Positions 31,986 to 43,330 of a DNA stretch of 64,000 nucleotides are shown piece after piece. Numbering within the stretch: position 1 is the stretch's first letter; each line of letters begins with the position of its first letter. The position numbers were made by a program, and so were the translations under genes. Origin of the DNA: Tenrec ecaudatus (Eukaryota; Chordata; Mammalia; Afrosoricida; Tenrecidae); NCBI RefSeq assembly GCF_050624435.1, contig NC_134547.1, positions 33,567,419-33,631,418 of the forward strand, read 5' to 3'. Under the pieces are notes generated by a model. The model was not told the origin of the DNA, did no database searches, and was given only the letters and a program-made list of their open reading frames with translations.

Positions 31986-31989
31986 ATCA

Positions 31990-34060
31990 GCCTGTAGCTC
32001 CATGTTTCTGAAGGGAGCTCAGGCTAGTATCAAACCCGTGGCATTTTCCTTGTATAAAGTCATATCATCTGCAAATAAATGTGGTTTTATTTCTTTATCA
32101 ATTCAGATGTCTCTTATTATCCTTTCTTGTCCAGTTACTCTGGCTAAGACTTCTAGTGTAATACTGAATAGGAGTGATGAGAGAAAGCAATATGGCTCCT
32201 ATTTACAAGGGGAATACTTTCAATCGTTCTTCATTGAAATTCATGTTGGTCATGGTTTTAGCATATTTGCCCTTAATTTTAATGAGGAATTTCTTTTCGA
32301 TTCCTAGTTCACTGAGCATTTTTTTCAGGAATGGGTATTGGATTTTGTCAAACGCATCCATTAACATGATTATTTGGTCCTTCTCCTTTTTTGGATTACA
32401 TTCCTGTTGTTGTTGTTTAGTACCGCTGAATCCTTCTTGAATACCTGGCATGATTTCCACTTGTTCATGATGTATCAGTATTATTATTATTTTATACATT
32501 GTTGGAGTCTATTGGCTAAGATTCTGTTGTGAATTTGTGTATCAATTTTTATGAGGACTATTCGTCTATAATTTTATTTATTTGTATTTTGATGTTTTTC
32601 CCTGGTTGTAGAATTGGGTTTGTGCATGATTCACACAATGCATTTGGGAGTATTCCGTTCTTGCCTATGTTCTAAAATAGTCTCAATAGTAAAAACGGTT
32701 TCAGCTCTTCTCTGAATGTTTGCGAGTATTTACCAGTGAAGCCATGTGGATTAGGACTTTTCTTTGTTGGGAGTTTATTTTTTTTTTAATGTTTATGTCC
32801 TTTTCAAATTCTTCTTTTGTTCTGGTGCTGTCCAAAATGTCAATATAAGTCTCTGTTAGTTTAGGTAGGTAGTGTGTTCTGGAAATTTATCCACTTCTTT
32901 GAGGCTTTCAAATTTGGAAACTACAGTTCTTTATAGTATTCTGTTATTAGTCTGTTTACTTTAGTTGATTCTACTGAAACATTACCCATTTAAGTTCTTA
33001 TTCATGTTATTTGCATCTTTTCCTTTGTAAATATATCAGTGATCTCTGTATTTCATTAGTCCTTTCAAAAAATCAACTTCTTTTCTTGTTGATTTCTTTC
33101 TACTCTTTTCTTGTTTCACGTATTTCTACTGTGTTCTTTATGATTTCTTGTCTTCTTGTGACTGCACGTTTATGTTGCTGCTCTTTTCCTAATTGTTGGG
33201 GAATTTGGATTAAGGTATGGATTTTACTTCTTCCTTTTTGATGTTTGTCTTTATTGCTACATACCGCTTTCTGGGCATACTTTTGCTGTGTCTCAAAGAT
33301 TTTGTTATACTGTGTTTCATTCTCATTTGAGTTTAGTAGTTTTTAAGAAGAGATTTATTCCGTTTTCATGCACTTGTTTTTTTCTCCTTGATCTTCTCTG
33401 GTTGACTTCTAATCTTACAATGTTGTGATTTGATCTGAGGAGACGCTTTGTAATATTTCCATATTTAAAATTTTATCAAGGCTTGTTTATGTGCTCTGAA
33501 AAAGAATGTACTTTGTGCTGTTACCGAGTTTTCTGTGTGTCTGCATATATCGATGAAGTAAAGTTAGCTGCCTGTATTGCATAGTTCTATGTCTTTGTTG
33601 AGTTTCTTTCTAGTTTTCTTTCCTTCATTGACTATAGTAATTAAAGTTTCTTACTATTATAAATGAGTTGTTTATTTCTCTCATTACTGTATTTGTTTTC
33701 GTGTGCTTTCATTAGGGTGCATAGATATTTGCTATGTCTGTCTCCTCTTGTTCAATTGACCCTTCGATCATTATATAACATCTTTCCTTGTCTCTTATTC
33801 TGGTTTTTGTCTTAAAGTCTAGTTTATCAGAAATTAATATTGTTACTTCTGCTTTTTTATTTTTAGTCCGATTTTGTCTTTGTGTCTAAAGTGTGTCCTT
33901 TGTGGACTACCTTCTGTCTCTTGACTGGTGCATTTAATCCATTTATACTCAGTGTAATTATCAGTTTGTGTGAATTTATTAATATCATTTTTCTGTGTTG
34001 TTTGTGTATGTGCTGTGTGTAGTGTTGCTGATTTCTTTGTCCCACATAATTTCCTCTGCT
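31990..34060 (-). pseudogene. L1 ORF2 relic (endonuclease and reverse transcriptase)
   Basis: The start near 34050 encodes INGLNAPVKRQKVVHKGHT, the beginning of the L1 endonuclease domain. 32203-32499 encodes the reverse-transcriptase fingers and palm, with IIMLMDAFDKIQYPF. That is the A-motif region, where the first aspartate of the usual D-A-E-K-A-F-D is kept but the text has shifted. At 32066-32083 the codons still read LFADDM, an intact active-site pair. Many stops and frameshifts. Confidence 0.8.
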
Positions 34061-34384
34061 GGATTAATTTTGCCTGTGGGTTTCTTGATATGTTTTTCAT
34101 TGCTGTTATTTTAGTGTTTAGTAAATCTTACGATTTTTCTAATTTTTAATATTATCTTTGATGTTCCCAAGCAATTTTAAATTTTCTTCCACAATTTAAA
34201 ACTTTTCTTCTATCTTGTAATTGTCATGACTTCCTCTTTATTTTGAAGTTCTGCTATTACGTATTCCCTCTTTTTACTTCATAATTACTTCATTTGCAAA
34301 TTGATATCTCAGTTTTTGTATTTCTATTCTTGTAGGTTTATTTTACTTTGGATTCTCATATCTGGAATATATAGAGCTTCATGA

Positions 34385-34580
34385 TACCGCACTTTGTAAA
34401 TTAGAGCTAGTCAGCAAAAAAGAGGAAGTCCCTTGAGGGAGTGGATTGAGCCAGAGGCTGCAATAGTGGGTTAAATATGACCATTGTGAAGATAGCACGG
34501 GACTGTACATTGTTTGCTCTGTTGTGTGTATGGTCACTGTGAGCTGTACAGACTTGATGGCACCTACCAACAACATATCT
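34385..34580 (+). mobile_element. RTE LINE 3' end inserted in L1
   Basis: AAAGAGGAAGTCCCTTGAGG, GGCTGCAATAGTGGGTTAAA, CTGTACATTGTTTGCTCTGT and CAGACTTGATGGCACCTACC followed by AACAACA match other RTE 3' ends (60390-60550). Confidence 0.8.
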
Positions 34581-34599
34581 GGCTTGGGTTCAGCAATAT

Positions 34600-35500
34600 G
34601 TTCTGTGTGCACTTATTTCTGGTTGCTGCCTGCCAGAGAGAGTTTTCTGTACAAAGAATTCCCTTTAGAAAATCTTATAATGTTGCTCTTGATTTTCTTA
34701 ATTTCTGATCATCTGTAAATATCCTAATTTGCTGTACTTTTTGAGGGATAATATTTCTGAGTATATAATTCTTGGTTCACCTTTTTTTTTTCTTTCAGAG
34801 ATGTATAAATGCCATACTATTGCTTGCTTACCTGTGTGGTTTCTGCTGAGAAATCAGAGCTTAGTCTTATTTGTTCTCCTTGAAAAGGTACATTTTTGTT
34901 TCTCCCAAGCTGTTTTCAGGGTCCTTTCCGTTTCATTGGTTTTGGAAGTTTTTCTTTTATGCAATGTTTTGATGTTTTTCTTTTGATGTCTGTCTTGTTT
35001 GATGTTCATTGAGATTCTTTAATGCATATCTTATTGTCTGTCATGATATTAGGAGAGTTTTCTTCAAAATAATCTTCAACAATTTGCTCTGTGCATTTAT
35101 AAGTTTACTCCCCTGTTCTGGAATTCCAATCATATGTAAGTTTCTCATTTGGATGATTTTACAAATAATGCTGAGGGTTCCCTTGGATTTTCTTCTTCTT
35201 TTTGGTTGTTCCTCAAGCAGGTTCAGATTGGGAAATTTATCTTCCAATTTGCTAATTCAACCTTTTGTTGATTTAATTCTATTCCTTTGCCCTTTCATTG
35301 TATTGAAATCTTAGTGTAAATGATTTGGATTTATATTTAATGATTTTATGTGGTTCTAATCTTTCATTTGTCAGTTTCTCCTTATAGTATTTTCCTGAAA
35401 AACCTAAGTATTCTCTTTGATTTCTTTTTTCTTTATCACGATCCCCTTTTATTTTCTTTGATTTTGTCTGTGTTTTTCTCAACCGTACTCTAAAGTTGTT
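34600..35500 (-). pseudogene. L1 ORF1 relic
   Basis: Minus-strand pieces at 35041-35247 and 35279-35482 are rich in K, R, E and Q. The first contains RNLHMIGIPEQ, which matches the start of the RNA-recognition domain of L1 ORF1, where a N-L-x-I-x-G-x-x-E pattern is usual. The second would lie in the coiled coil. Frames are broken. Confidence 0.6.
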
Positions 35501-36224
35501 TAAGAGACCTAAATATACTTCTTTTTAATTACTTATCCAATAATTTCAGGGCTCTTTATCCAATAATTAAAGATGTTTTCTGACTCTACATTCCATCACT
35601 TGCTAGAGCCACTCTAATTTGTGTCTCTGTGGGAGCTGATGTCTGTTATCTCTGAGACTTTGTGGAATTGCTGGAATTGTATTTAATGGTGATTGCTTGT
35701 TGGTGCATTTTGCCCAGCTTTTGATACAGCTGAGTGAGTGAAGCAGGTGTGCTACTAGGCCAGCTAATTTGGCAGGACATAGATTCTCACTACCTATTTC
35801 TTGGTGGGTGTGATAGGAGTTGGGAGTGTGTATGTCTGTTAGCTGCTTGTGTAGCCCAGTTGGTTGGCTGGCATTGACTGAAACATCTCATTGATGAGGT
35901 GGTTTGGGAATAGGGGGAGGGGACTCTTCTAGTGGGTGGAATTGCAAGAGTTGTAGGAGTGTTGTGGGAATGGTTGCTGTCGCCCACTGGGTGAGACAAA
36001 GAAAAATGACAGTTAAATAAACAAGAGGAAATAACAGCAACAAAAGAAAATGATTTTTAGTTAAAAGAGAAAAGGGGAAAATAAAACAATAGCAAAGAAA
36101 AAATAAATTAAAATTAACTAAGAAAAAGGAAAGAAAAATCAAAGGAAAGAAAAAACTGAGTGAGAAAGCATGAGCATCAGCAAGTGAGTAAAAGAGAGAA
36201 AAAGTGGTAAAGGAAAAAAGGAAC

Positions 36225-36765
36225 AACTAGTAAACAAAATAACAGCTAGTAAAGGAAGGAACAACTAGTAAAGGAAATAAGAACAACTAGTAAAGGAAAT
36301 AATAACAACTAGTAAAGGAAATAAGAACAACTAGTAAAGGAAATAAGAACAACTAGTAAAGGAAATAAGAACAACTAGTAAAGGAAATAAGAACAACTAG
36401 TAAAGGAAATAAGAACAACTAGTAAAGGAAATAAGAACAACTAGTAAAGGAAATAAGAACAACTAGTAAAGGAAATAAGAACAACTAGTAAAGGAAATAA
36501 GAACAACTAGTAAAGGAAATAAGAACAACTAGTAAAGGAAATAAGAACAACTAGTAAAGGAAATAAGAACAACTAGTAAAGGAAATAAGAACAACTAGTA
36601 AAGGAAATAAGAACAACTAGTAAAGGAAATAAGAACAACTAGTAAAGGAAATAAGAACAACTAGTAAAGGAAATAAGAACAACTAGTAAAGGAAATAAGA
36701 ACAACTAGTAAAGGAAATAAGAACAACTAGTAAAGGAAATAAGAACAACTAGTAAAGGAAACGAC
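36225..36765. repeat. 22-bp minisatellite, about 24 units
   Basis: The unit AACTAGTAAAGGAAATAAGA+AC repeats head to tail. Nearly all central units are identical; the first three (36225-36285) and the last are diverged, and one more half-unit lies at 36794. Diverged ends with a homogeneous core are usual for arrays that grow by unequal exchange or slippage. It sits in an A-rich purine stretch (36000-36930). Copy number in the assembly may be inexact. Confidence 0.97.
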
Positions 36766-37530
36766 AACGAGTAAATAGTTGTTAACAAAATAACAACTAG
36801 TAAAGGAGAAAATAAAAGAAAAATAGAAGGGGGAAAAGGGAAACCAGGCCAAGAAAAATAAACAACAAAAACAGCAACCTTCAAAAGAAAGAGAGAAAAG
36901 GAGATTCAAAAGAATGGAGAAAACTGGGGGAGGAAAGGTCAGCAGTTGGCGCTTCCACCAGCTGATGAAAAAGAAGGCTGGTGCTGGGGAGGGGAACATG
37001 GCACCTGGACCTGGTCAGAGGTCCTGCTGGGTTGAGTACCTCGTCCTGTAAGGGCTGGCACAGTGTCAGCTGAAGGCATTTGTCTGCTCTAGAAAGGGCC
37101 CATGCTGGACCAGAGGATGATTGGGATAGACTACCTATATGGTACTTGGAGCTCTACAAGTCTGAAGAGCTGATGATACCATGCCTCCAAACTCGTAGGT
37201 GGTGTGCACCCAGCATCATCTTCGTGAGGCTGTTTCTATAAGCTCAGGCGGAGTAAAGGGCTGTTTGGAGGAGGTGATATGGCAGGTAGGGGTGTCACCT
37301 GATTCATTCTGGGTGGGTAGTTGGAAGGTTGGCTACAGTTCTGGCCACTGGGAGGGGATTGGGGAACAAGGGGTGGGTCACGGGTTTATAAACTCCAGCC
37401 ACCATGTGGACATTGATGCAGTCCCAGGTGAGTGCCACCAAATTATCAGGTCACTGTCCTGCTTGAAATACAGTTTGAAAAAGTTCAAAATGGCTGATCT
37501 GTGTCAGGCCAGCTGACAATTCACCATCTA

Positions 37531-38369
37531 TTGTGTACTTGTTCATGTTTTGGTTCAGCTTCTTCTAGTCAATATTCAATCCACTTCTTTATCCTTTCTT
37601 CTGAAGCTCAGGATTCCACAATTATCGTCAGTATCTGCCTCATCTGGTCTCTGCTGTCTCTGCTATAAAGGGTCTGGGTAGCCTGTCGGCCTTGTCCACC
37701 ATTTTTCTGGAAATCCCTGGGCCCCTTTTTGAAGGTACTCCAATGAGATGAAGACTTGAATGTAGTCATCTACTGACCAGAGAAGCATATTTAAACATGT
37801 TTTATTTGGAGTATATTTATTCATGTACAAACCAGAGCTTTAAGAACAATATTTTTACATAACCTCATATTTCCTCATTTTTTAAGTTGGCATCTGTTCT
37901 TATGCCAATTCTTTGGTGGATCTTTGTGATATCACTGGTCGAAGTTCATTGCATCTCTCTCTTGCCTCTACAGCAATGTCAGATTACTTCTGGACAATTT
38001 AGGCACTAGGATATCAGAACATCCTGAGGTCAGGGACCACACCTGATCACCTGTGAACTCCCCCTGTCCAGTATGGTCTTGACACAGTGGGGTTTTTGCA
38101 ATGGTAACTGGAGATCAAGTTGACACATCTTATAGCTCAAAAAAATCCCGTGCTCTTTAGGTTATGCTGTCAAGTTTTCTTCAATTTCAAACAGATGGAT
38201 TTAAATCCCATTTATTGAGACTGTGAGGTGTTTGGTATCTTCCCAAGCTCTCTGAAGTTCCTTAGGGGAACTCACAAGCCCTGGATACTTGTCTCTGTCA
38301 AGTTCTTGACACCTACTCTATCTCTTTCCTATGGTTCTTGTTCTCTCCACCTCATTATCATGGGTACCT
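37531..38369. other. Single-copy sequence, no feature recognised
   Basis: No gene or named repeat supported. 37790-37890 is AT-rich. Confidence 0.4.
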
Positions 38370-38640
38370 GCCAGTGAGTCTGCTCCTAATTCACAGTGAA
38401 TGCGATCATAACAGAAGGACATGCTTTCAAGGCTTGTACCATCCCCAAGACCAGTCAAAGATTGGGCCACTGTGATTCTTAAGGTTTTCACTGCATGAGT
38501 TTCCAGTCTTTTCTACCTAGACTATCTAAGTGTAGAAACTCTCCTGAAACATATTCAGCATCACAGAAACACTCAAACCTCAGGAGAGTGCTGAGTAATT
38601 TTATCTATTTATTTTTTTTGTAAAGGTGGTGGTAAGCCAA
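38370..38640 (-). mobile_element. Degenerate repeat related to 610-910
   Basis: GTTTTCACTGCATGAGTTTC, CAGTCTTTTCTACCTAGACT and TTCAGCATCACAGAAACACT are diverged forms of blocks at 755-890. Family name uncertain. Confidence 0.45.
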
Positions 38641-40729
38641 ATAAGTTTGGGAACCTATGCCTTAGATCATACCACATGCTCTTTATTATTATTATTATTC
38701 TACAAAGCACTATGAGCAAGAGGTTAAGGTATTTTATGTTTCCTGATGAAAGTTGAGAGACATCGAGATGAAATGTCAGCATCACACAGAATGGATATAT
38801 AACTTGAAGTGGGTGTTTTATTATCTATCACTACCCACTCGGTGCTGACATCTCATTTGCAAGGAATTCCCTGGCTGGCTTTGTTCAAGGCCATGTCCAT
38901 CTGCCACATCGCAGGAACCAGCTCTTATCTCCCCACCCCCATCTCCTCTTCTTCCCATCATAAGAGCTCTTAAAACTGATAAGACAAAGCTTCCAGTGAC
39001 AACAGAGCTCTCTCGCTTTATTTTTTTCCATTGTGCCTTCTCACATAAAAATACTTAGAAATATCTTTCAAAACAAAACCAGGTCATCTACCCCTAAGAA
39101 GAACTTAGCCTCTCCCTTAGAGCACTGTAACCACTGCAGCCAATTTGCGCCTTAAATAGCAGCATTTTCCCTTCTTGTTACTCAGTTCTAACTTGGGCTG
39201 CTGAGTTAAGGTTCAGAGGGTCATCTGCCTCTTTCAAATTCTCCTAGACATGAGTGAAGCAGTGCCAATAGGTTTTTCTCTTGTGCCCATCTTCTATCTA
39301 GCACTTAGAACGGTGCAGAGCACAGATGAGTCTTGTGTCCTGGGCCATCTTCTGGGCCTACCTACCATCTGCGTAGCTGGGGTGAACAGGTACATGTGCA
39401 TTGCCAAAGCCCAACCTGAAATCGGCTTGAGGGGGGCTCTTCTTTCTGACTGATGCTCAGGAGCATGAGTGAACACACAGGGATGAGCTTTGACCCACAG
39501 AAGGTAGTACTGGAGGGTCAGGGCCCCCACCTGCCACTTGGCAGCAGGGCATTTCTAAGGTCCACTCCACCCACATCTCCAGATGACCCCAGCAGGATTG
39601 GGTTTTCCTTGTCCACAGTGGTGATCAGCTGAAGGTAAATGTTTCTCCTTCTTCCCCACTCCTGTTCCCTGGGACTACCTCCCAGATAAACCATCTGCAC
39701 ACGAGTCTGTGGCTTAGGGTCTGATTTCAGGGAGACCCAAATGTGGGCAGGCACTCAATGGCTATCATTCCCGGCCCTCCGGAATTGCTCCTAGTGCTGT
39801 CCATTGGTTCTGCAGAGCTTTGCTCTTTCTGCAGGACAAGCGGCTAGTGTGATGGATATGTGCATGTATCTTCTCTTTCATCTCGATCCTGGTGTTAGAC
39901 ATCTCAGCTCTGGAAGCTTGATTCATCTGGGGAAAGTCTTTAGCTAGCCTGAAAGCCATAAAATTCTCCTGGTGTGACAAAGAGCAAATGACTTCAGTGT
40001 CCTATTACTGCCCCAGAGTCTAGCAGAGGCAGAGTCTGAGGTATTATCTTTTCAAACCCAGGTGCTAAGAGATGTATTACTCATCAGTATTGCCCAGTTC
40101 TTGTCTTGTTGGGGGCTGCAGAAGAGAGTCAATGTTTTGACAAGGAAAGTAAGGCTGGGAGCCAGAATAGCTGTAAAACTCTGATGATGGGTGCCCGAAG
40201 AATTCCACAGTACTGCATTTGACACTTCATTTCCCAGAATGAGTTGCCTATCTCCGTCATGGGCCCGCTGGACTCATAAATTTTACTGTGGAAGTAGCTT
40301 TGTGTCTGTACATCCCAGTTACTTTAAAGTACTATTCTCTCTTCTTGGTCTCCAGAGAGGACCGTGACCATCACACTCCCCCGGAATTCTCACATCTGGG
40401 AAACTTCCTCTCCATGGCCTTGCTTTTATCCCCAGCACCCAGGAGCAACCACAGCGAGGTGGTCTCACAGGTCTCCAAATCTGGCACCACACTAAAGCAG
40501 GGCTCTCCAGCTACTTGCTGCTACTTGTTATGTCAGCTTCCACTAACCACAGCCCCATGTCCTGCCCGGCTTCACAATCACTGGCACTGTTACCATCTTT
40601 GGTCCATTGCTGGGGTCACCATGGCTTGCTCAGTTTTCAAGCATCAGATCAGTCAGTGCTCTCTTGGGATCCACAGGGTTAATTTTTGGAAGAATGTGAC
40701 CACCAGGCCTTTCTAGCTTGTTTAATTTG
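38641..40729. other. Single-copy sequence, no feature recognised
   Basis: A short (TTA)n lies at 38680-38700. A 142-codon plus-strand open frame at 40288-40716 has no recognisable domain and no coding-like features; I do not call it a gene. Confidence 0.45.
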
Positions 40730-40830
40730 TAAGCGTCACTGAAGCCTGTCTACCATGGGTGACTCTGCTGGTATTTGAAATCCTGGTGGCATAACTTCCA
40801 GCATTATGATGCCATACAAGCAGCTATTCA
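40730..40830 (-). mobile_element. Degenerate repeat fragment
   Basis: GAAGCCTGTCTACCATGGGT, TGACTCTGCTGGTATTTGAA and CATAACTTCCAGCATTATGA match blocks at 825-895. Confidence 0.5.
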
Positions 40831-40870
40831 GAAAACACTCTATTGAAATTGACACTGTATTTGTCGAATC

Positions 40871-42327
40871 CAGTGGTTCTCAACCTTCCTCATGCCACAA
40901 CCCTTTAATACAGTTCCCCATGTTGTGGTGACTCCCCCCCCCCCCCAACTATAAAATTATTTTCTCTTTAAAATAAATTTGTTGGTGGCTCATACAACTC
41001 TTATCACAATACATACACATATCCATTGGGTCAAGCACATTTGTACATTTGTTGCCATCACCATTCTCAAAACATTTTTTTTTTCTACTTGAGTCCTTGA
41101 GATCAACTCCTCATGTTTTCCCTCCTTTGTACCCTAGCTTCCCCTTACCCACCTGGTTTCACTACTCTCATTATTGGTCCTGAGGGGTTTATCTGTCCTG
41201 GATTCCCTGTGTTTACAGTTCTTACCTGTACCAGTGTACATACTCTCGCCTAGCCAGATTTGTAGGGTAAAATTGAGATCATAATAGTGGGATGCGGAAG
41301 CATTTAAGAACTAGAGGACAGCTGTATATTTCATTGTTGCTACACTGCATCCTGACTGGCTCATCTCCTCCCCACAACCCTTCTGTAAGGGGACGTCCAG
41401 TTGCCTACAGTTGGGCTTTTGGTCTCCACTCCACATTCCACCTCATTTACAATGATATGATTTTTTGTTCTTTGATGCCTGATACCTGAACCTATTGACA
41501 CCTTGTGATCACAAAGGCTGGTGTATTTTCTTCACCCCATTTGCTTATGCACACATTTGTCTTCAGTGATTGTGTCAGGAAGGTGAGCATCATGAAATGC
41601 CAATTTAATAAAACAAAGTGTTCTTGCATTGAGGGAGTACTTGAGTAGAGACTTAATGTCCATCTGCTACCTTAATATAAACATATGTACATAAATCTAT
41701 TTCCCCATTGACGTCTACAAATATATTTACATATATACATACCTATATTTAGGCCTCTATGTATGCCCTTCGCCTCCTAGTTCTTTCCTCTATTTCCTTT
41801 TACTTTCCTCTTGTCCCACTATCATGTTCAGCCATCATTTGGGTTTCAGTAATTCCTCTCGTTCACATTGCCCTTGATCAAGCCCTACCAGGCTTCCCAC
41901 ACCTTCCTTGCCATTGATTTTAGATCACTTGTTGTTCCCTTGTCCCTAGGTTTAACACCCACTTCCTTTCCCCCACCTCCCTCTCTCTCATGTCCCCCTG
42001 GAACTGTTGGTCCCATTGTTTTCCCCTCCAGATTGTTTATCTCACCTATCTTATCTAGATAGAAATGCAGAGATAGTAATATGCACAAAGTCAAGACAGA
42101 GAAAAACAAAGCAACAACAGCAAAAAGAAAAGTCTGTAAATAATTCAAGTTCTGTTTGTTGACATTTAGGAGTGGTTTCCAATCAAATCTGATGGGGTGC
42201 CATGCCCTGGCCCCAAATTCTATCTACTTCATAACTATAATTTTGTTACTGTTGTGAATCAGGAGACTCCTGTGAAAGGATCGTTCCACCCCCAAAGGGG
42301 TTGTGACCCACAGGTTGAGAATCGCTG
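40871..42327 (+). mobile_element. SPIN non-autonomous hAT, split by L1
   Basis: Left part 40871-40963 starts CAGTGGTTCTCAACCTTCC and runs to ACTATAAAATTATTTTC. Right part about 42222-42327 resumes with CTACTTCATAACTATAATTT and ends AAAGGGGTTGTGACCCACAG then GGTTGAGAATCGCTG. The two parts join in register with the copy at 15105-15516. Flanking 8-mers GTCGAATC (40863-40870) and GTCTAATC (42328-42335) match at seven of eight positions, the expected hAT target duplication. A 14-C run is at 40936-40949. Without the L1 the element is about 200 bases. Confidence 0.92.
40964..42221 (-). mobile_element. L1 3' UTR inserted in SPIN
   Basis: From GGTGGCTCATACAACTCTTA to the CATGCCCTGGCCCCAAATTC end it matches 51095-52640, the 3' UTR of the full-length L1, with an internal length difference. 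It is 5'-truncated. Open frames are incidental. I could not make out a clear target duplication. Confidence 0.88.
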
Positions 42328-42384
42328 GTCTAATCCTAATACATGTCCTATAAGGACACTAAAAGTAAATCCACTCGATAAAAA

Positions 42385-42570
42385 CCCAAACTAAAATCAA
42401 TTGCCATTGAGTCAGCGCTGACTCCCAGAGACCCTGTGCAGGGTTTCTGAGACTCTAAACCTTTACAGCAGCAGACAGTCTCCTCTCTCTCCTCTGGAGC
42501 AGCTGGTGGGTTGCCTGATGACCTTGTGGTTAGCAGCCTAGTACCAAGCCCAGAGCACCACCAAGCCTCC
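42385..42570 (-). mobile_element. AfroSINE
   Basis: Antisense copy near full length: ATTGCCATTGAGTCAGCGCT, GACTCCCAGAGACCCTGTGC, CTTTACAGCAGCAGACAGTC, GGAGCAGCTGGTGGGTTGCC, TGTGGTTAGCAGCCTAGTAC and GAGCACCACCAAGCCTCC. Confidence 0.9.
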
Positions 42571-42574
42571 CTAC

Positions 42575-42690
42575 ATCTAATTTATAGGTGAGGAAAATGA
42601 GGTTCAGAGAAAGAGATTTGTCTGAAATCACACATCTAGCACTTGGTGATTCTCAGGCCTGAACCTTCTGACTGCAGATTCAGGGTTCTG
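42575..42690 (+). mobile_element. MIR
   Basis: TTATAGGTGAGGAAAATGAG, GTTCAGAGAAAGAGATTTGT and CTGAAATCACACATCTAGCA follow the MIR core. Confidence 0.75.
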
Positions 42691-43169
42691 TCTCATAACA
42701 CACTTTCTAGTCGAAGCTGTGCTGGCTAACAAAGGAGGTTGCAGTGTTTGTGCACATGTGTAACGCACCACTGTCATCCAGGAGCAGAGACACAATATGC
42801 CCATGAGGATAGAGATGAGCTTCATTTGGAGCTGACCAAAAATGCAGGCGGCTGCCAGTGCCCTGGTCTGCCCCATCTACAGTGGTTTCCCAGCTGCCCT
42901 GGATGCCAGAAACAGTATCTCCCCTCACCTTTTCATTCATGGCACCTGAAGAAGTTGGCATCGAGTCTTTCAATCAGGGTCCTGTGGGTTGGCCCTGGGA
43001 GGAGTCCTCTAGGAGGGGGGCCTGGTGACCCACAGCTGAAGGATTCCAGGATTTGGTCCAATCACAGGGGCCCCGGAGGGAAGGGACTCCACTACCCCCA
43101 TCTCTGAAGTCTTGCCTGGGCATCAGCCAGGACATTAAAATATCTCTTCTATCCAAAATGAATGCCATC
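42691..43169. other. Single-copy sequence, no feature recognised
   Basis: Open frames up to 122 codons lack domains. No feature supported. Confidence 0.4.
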
Positions 43170-43330
43170 CCAACTCCTATAAGGCACTACATGATCTGGC
43201 TTCTGCCCTGCACCAGTCCTCTTGCTCGCTGTCTGCCAGACGTCTTGGACTCTGTTCACCTGTGTGACTACCACACCAAATAGGCTCCTGTGGGCTGCGC
43301 CCTAATCCACCCTGGCTCAGCTCAGTGGCC
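43170..43330 (+). mobile_element. L2 relic
   Basis: AAGGCACTACATGATCTGGC, TTCTGCCCTGCACCAGTCCT and TTGGACTCTGTTCACCTGTG follow the L2 3' region. Confidence 0.6.

Larger units (their letters stand above)
31990..37530 (-). mobile_element. Older L1, 3'-truncated, with 5' region
   Basis: Minus-strand order from right to left: a presumed 5' region (35520-37530) with a minisatellite, ORF1 relics (34600-35500), ORF2 relics from the endonuclease start (near 34060) to the reverse transcriptase (near 32030). ORF2 stops in the reverse-transcriptase domain, so the 3' part is missing. An RTE piece (34385-34580) sits between ORF1 and ORF2. Assigning 35520-37530 to the L1 rests on position and T-rich sense-strand composition; the right border is uncertain. 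Confidence 0.65.

Noticed and set aside
36225-36765. 22-bp array as possible CRISPR-like structure
   Set aside because: Units are directly contiguous without unique spacers and the setting is mammalian. It is a minisatellite.
40288-40716. 142-codon open frame as host exon
   Set aside because: No domain, no consistent splice sites at its ends, and no similarity I recognise.
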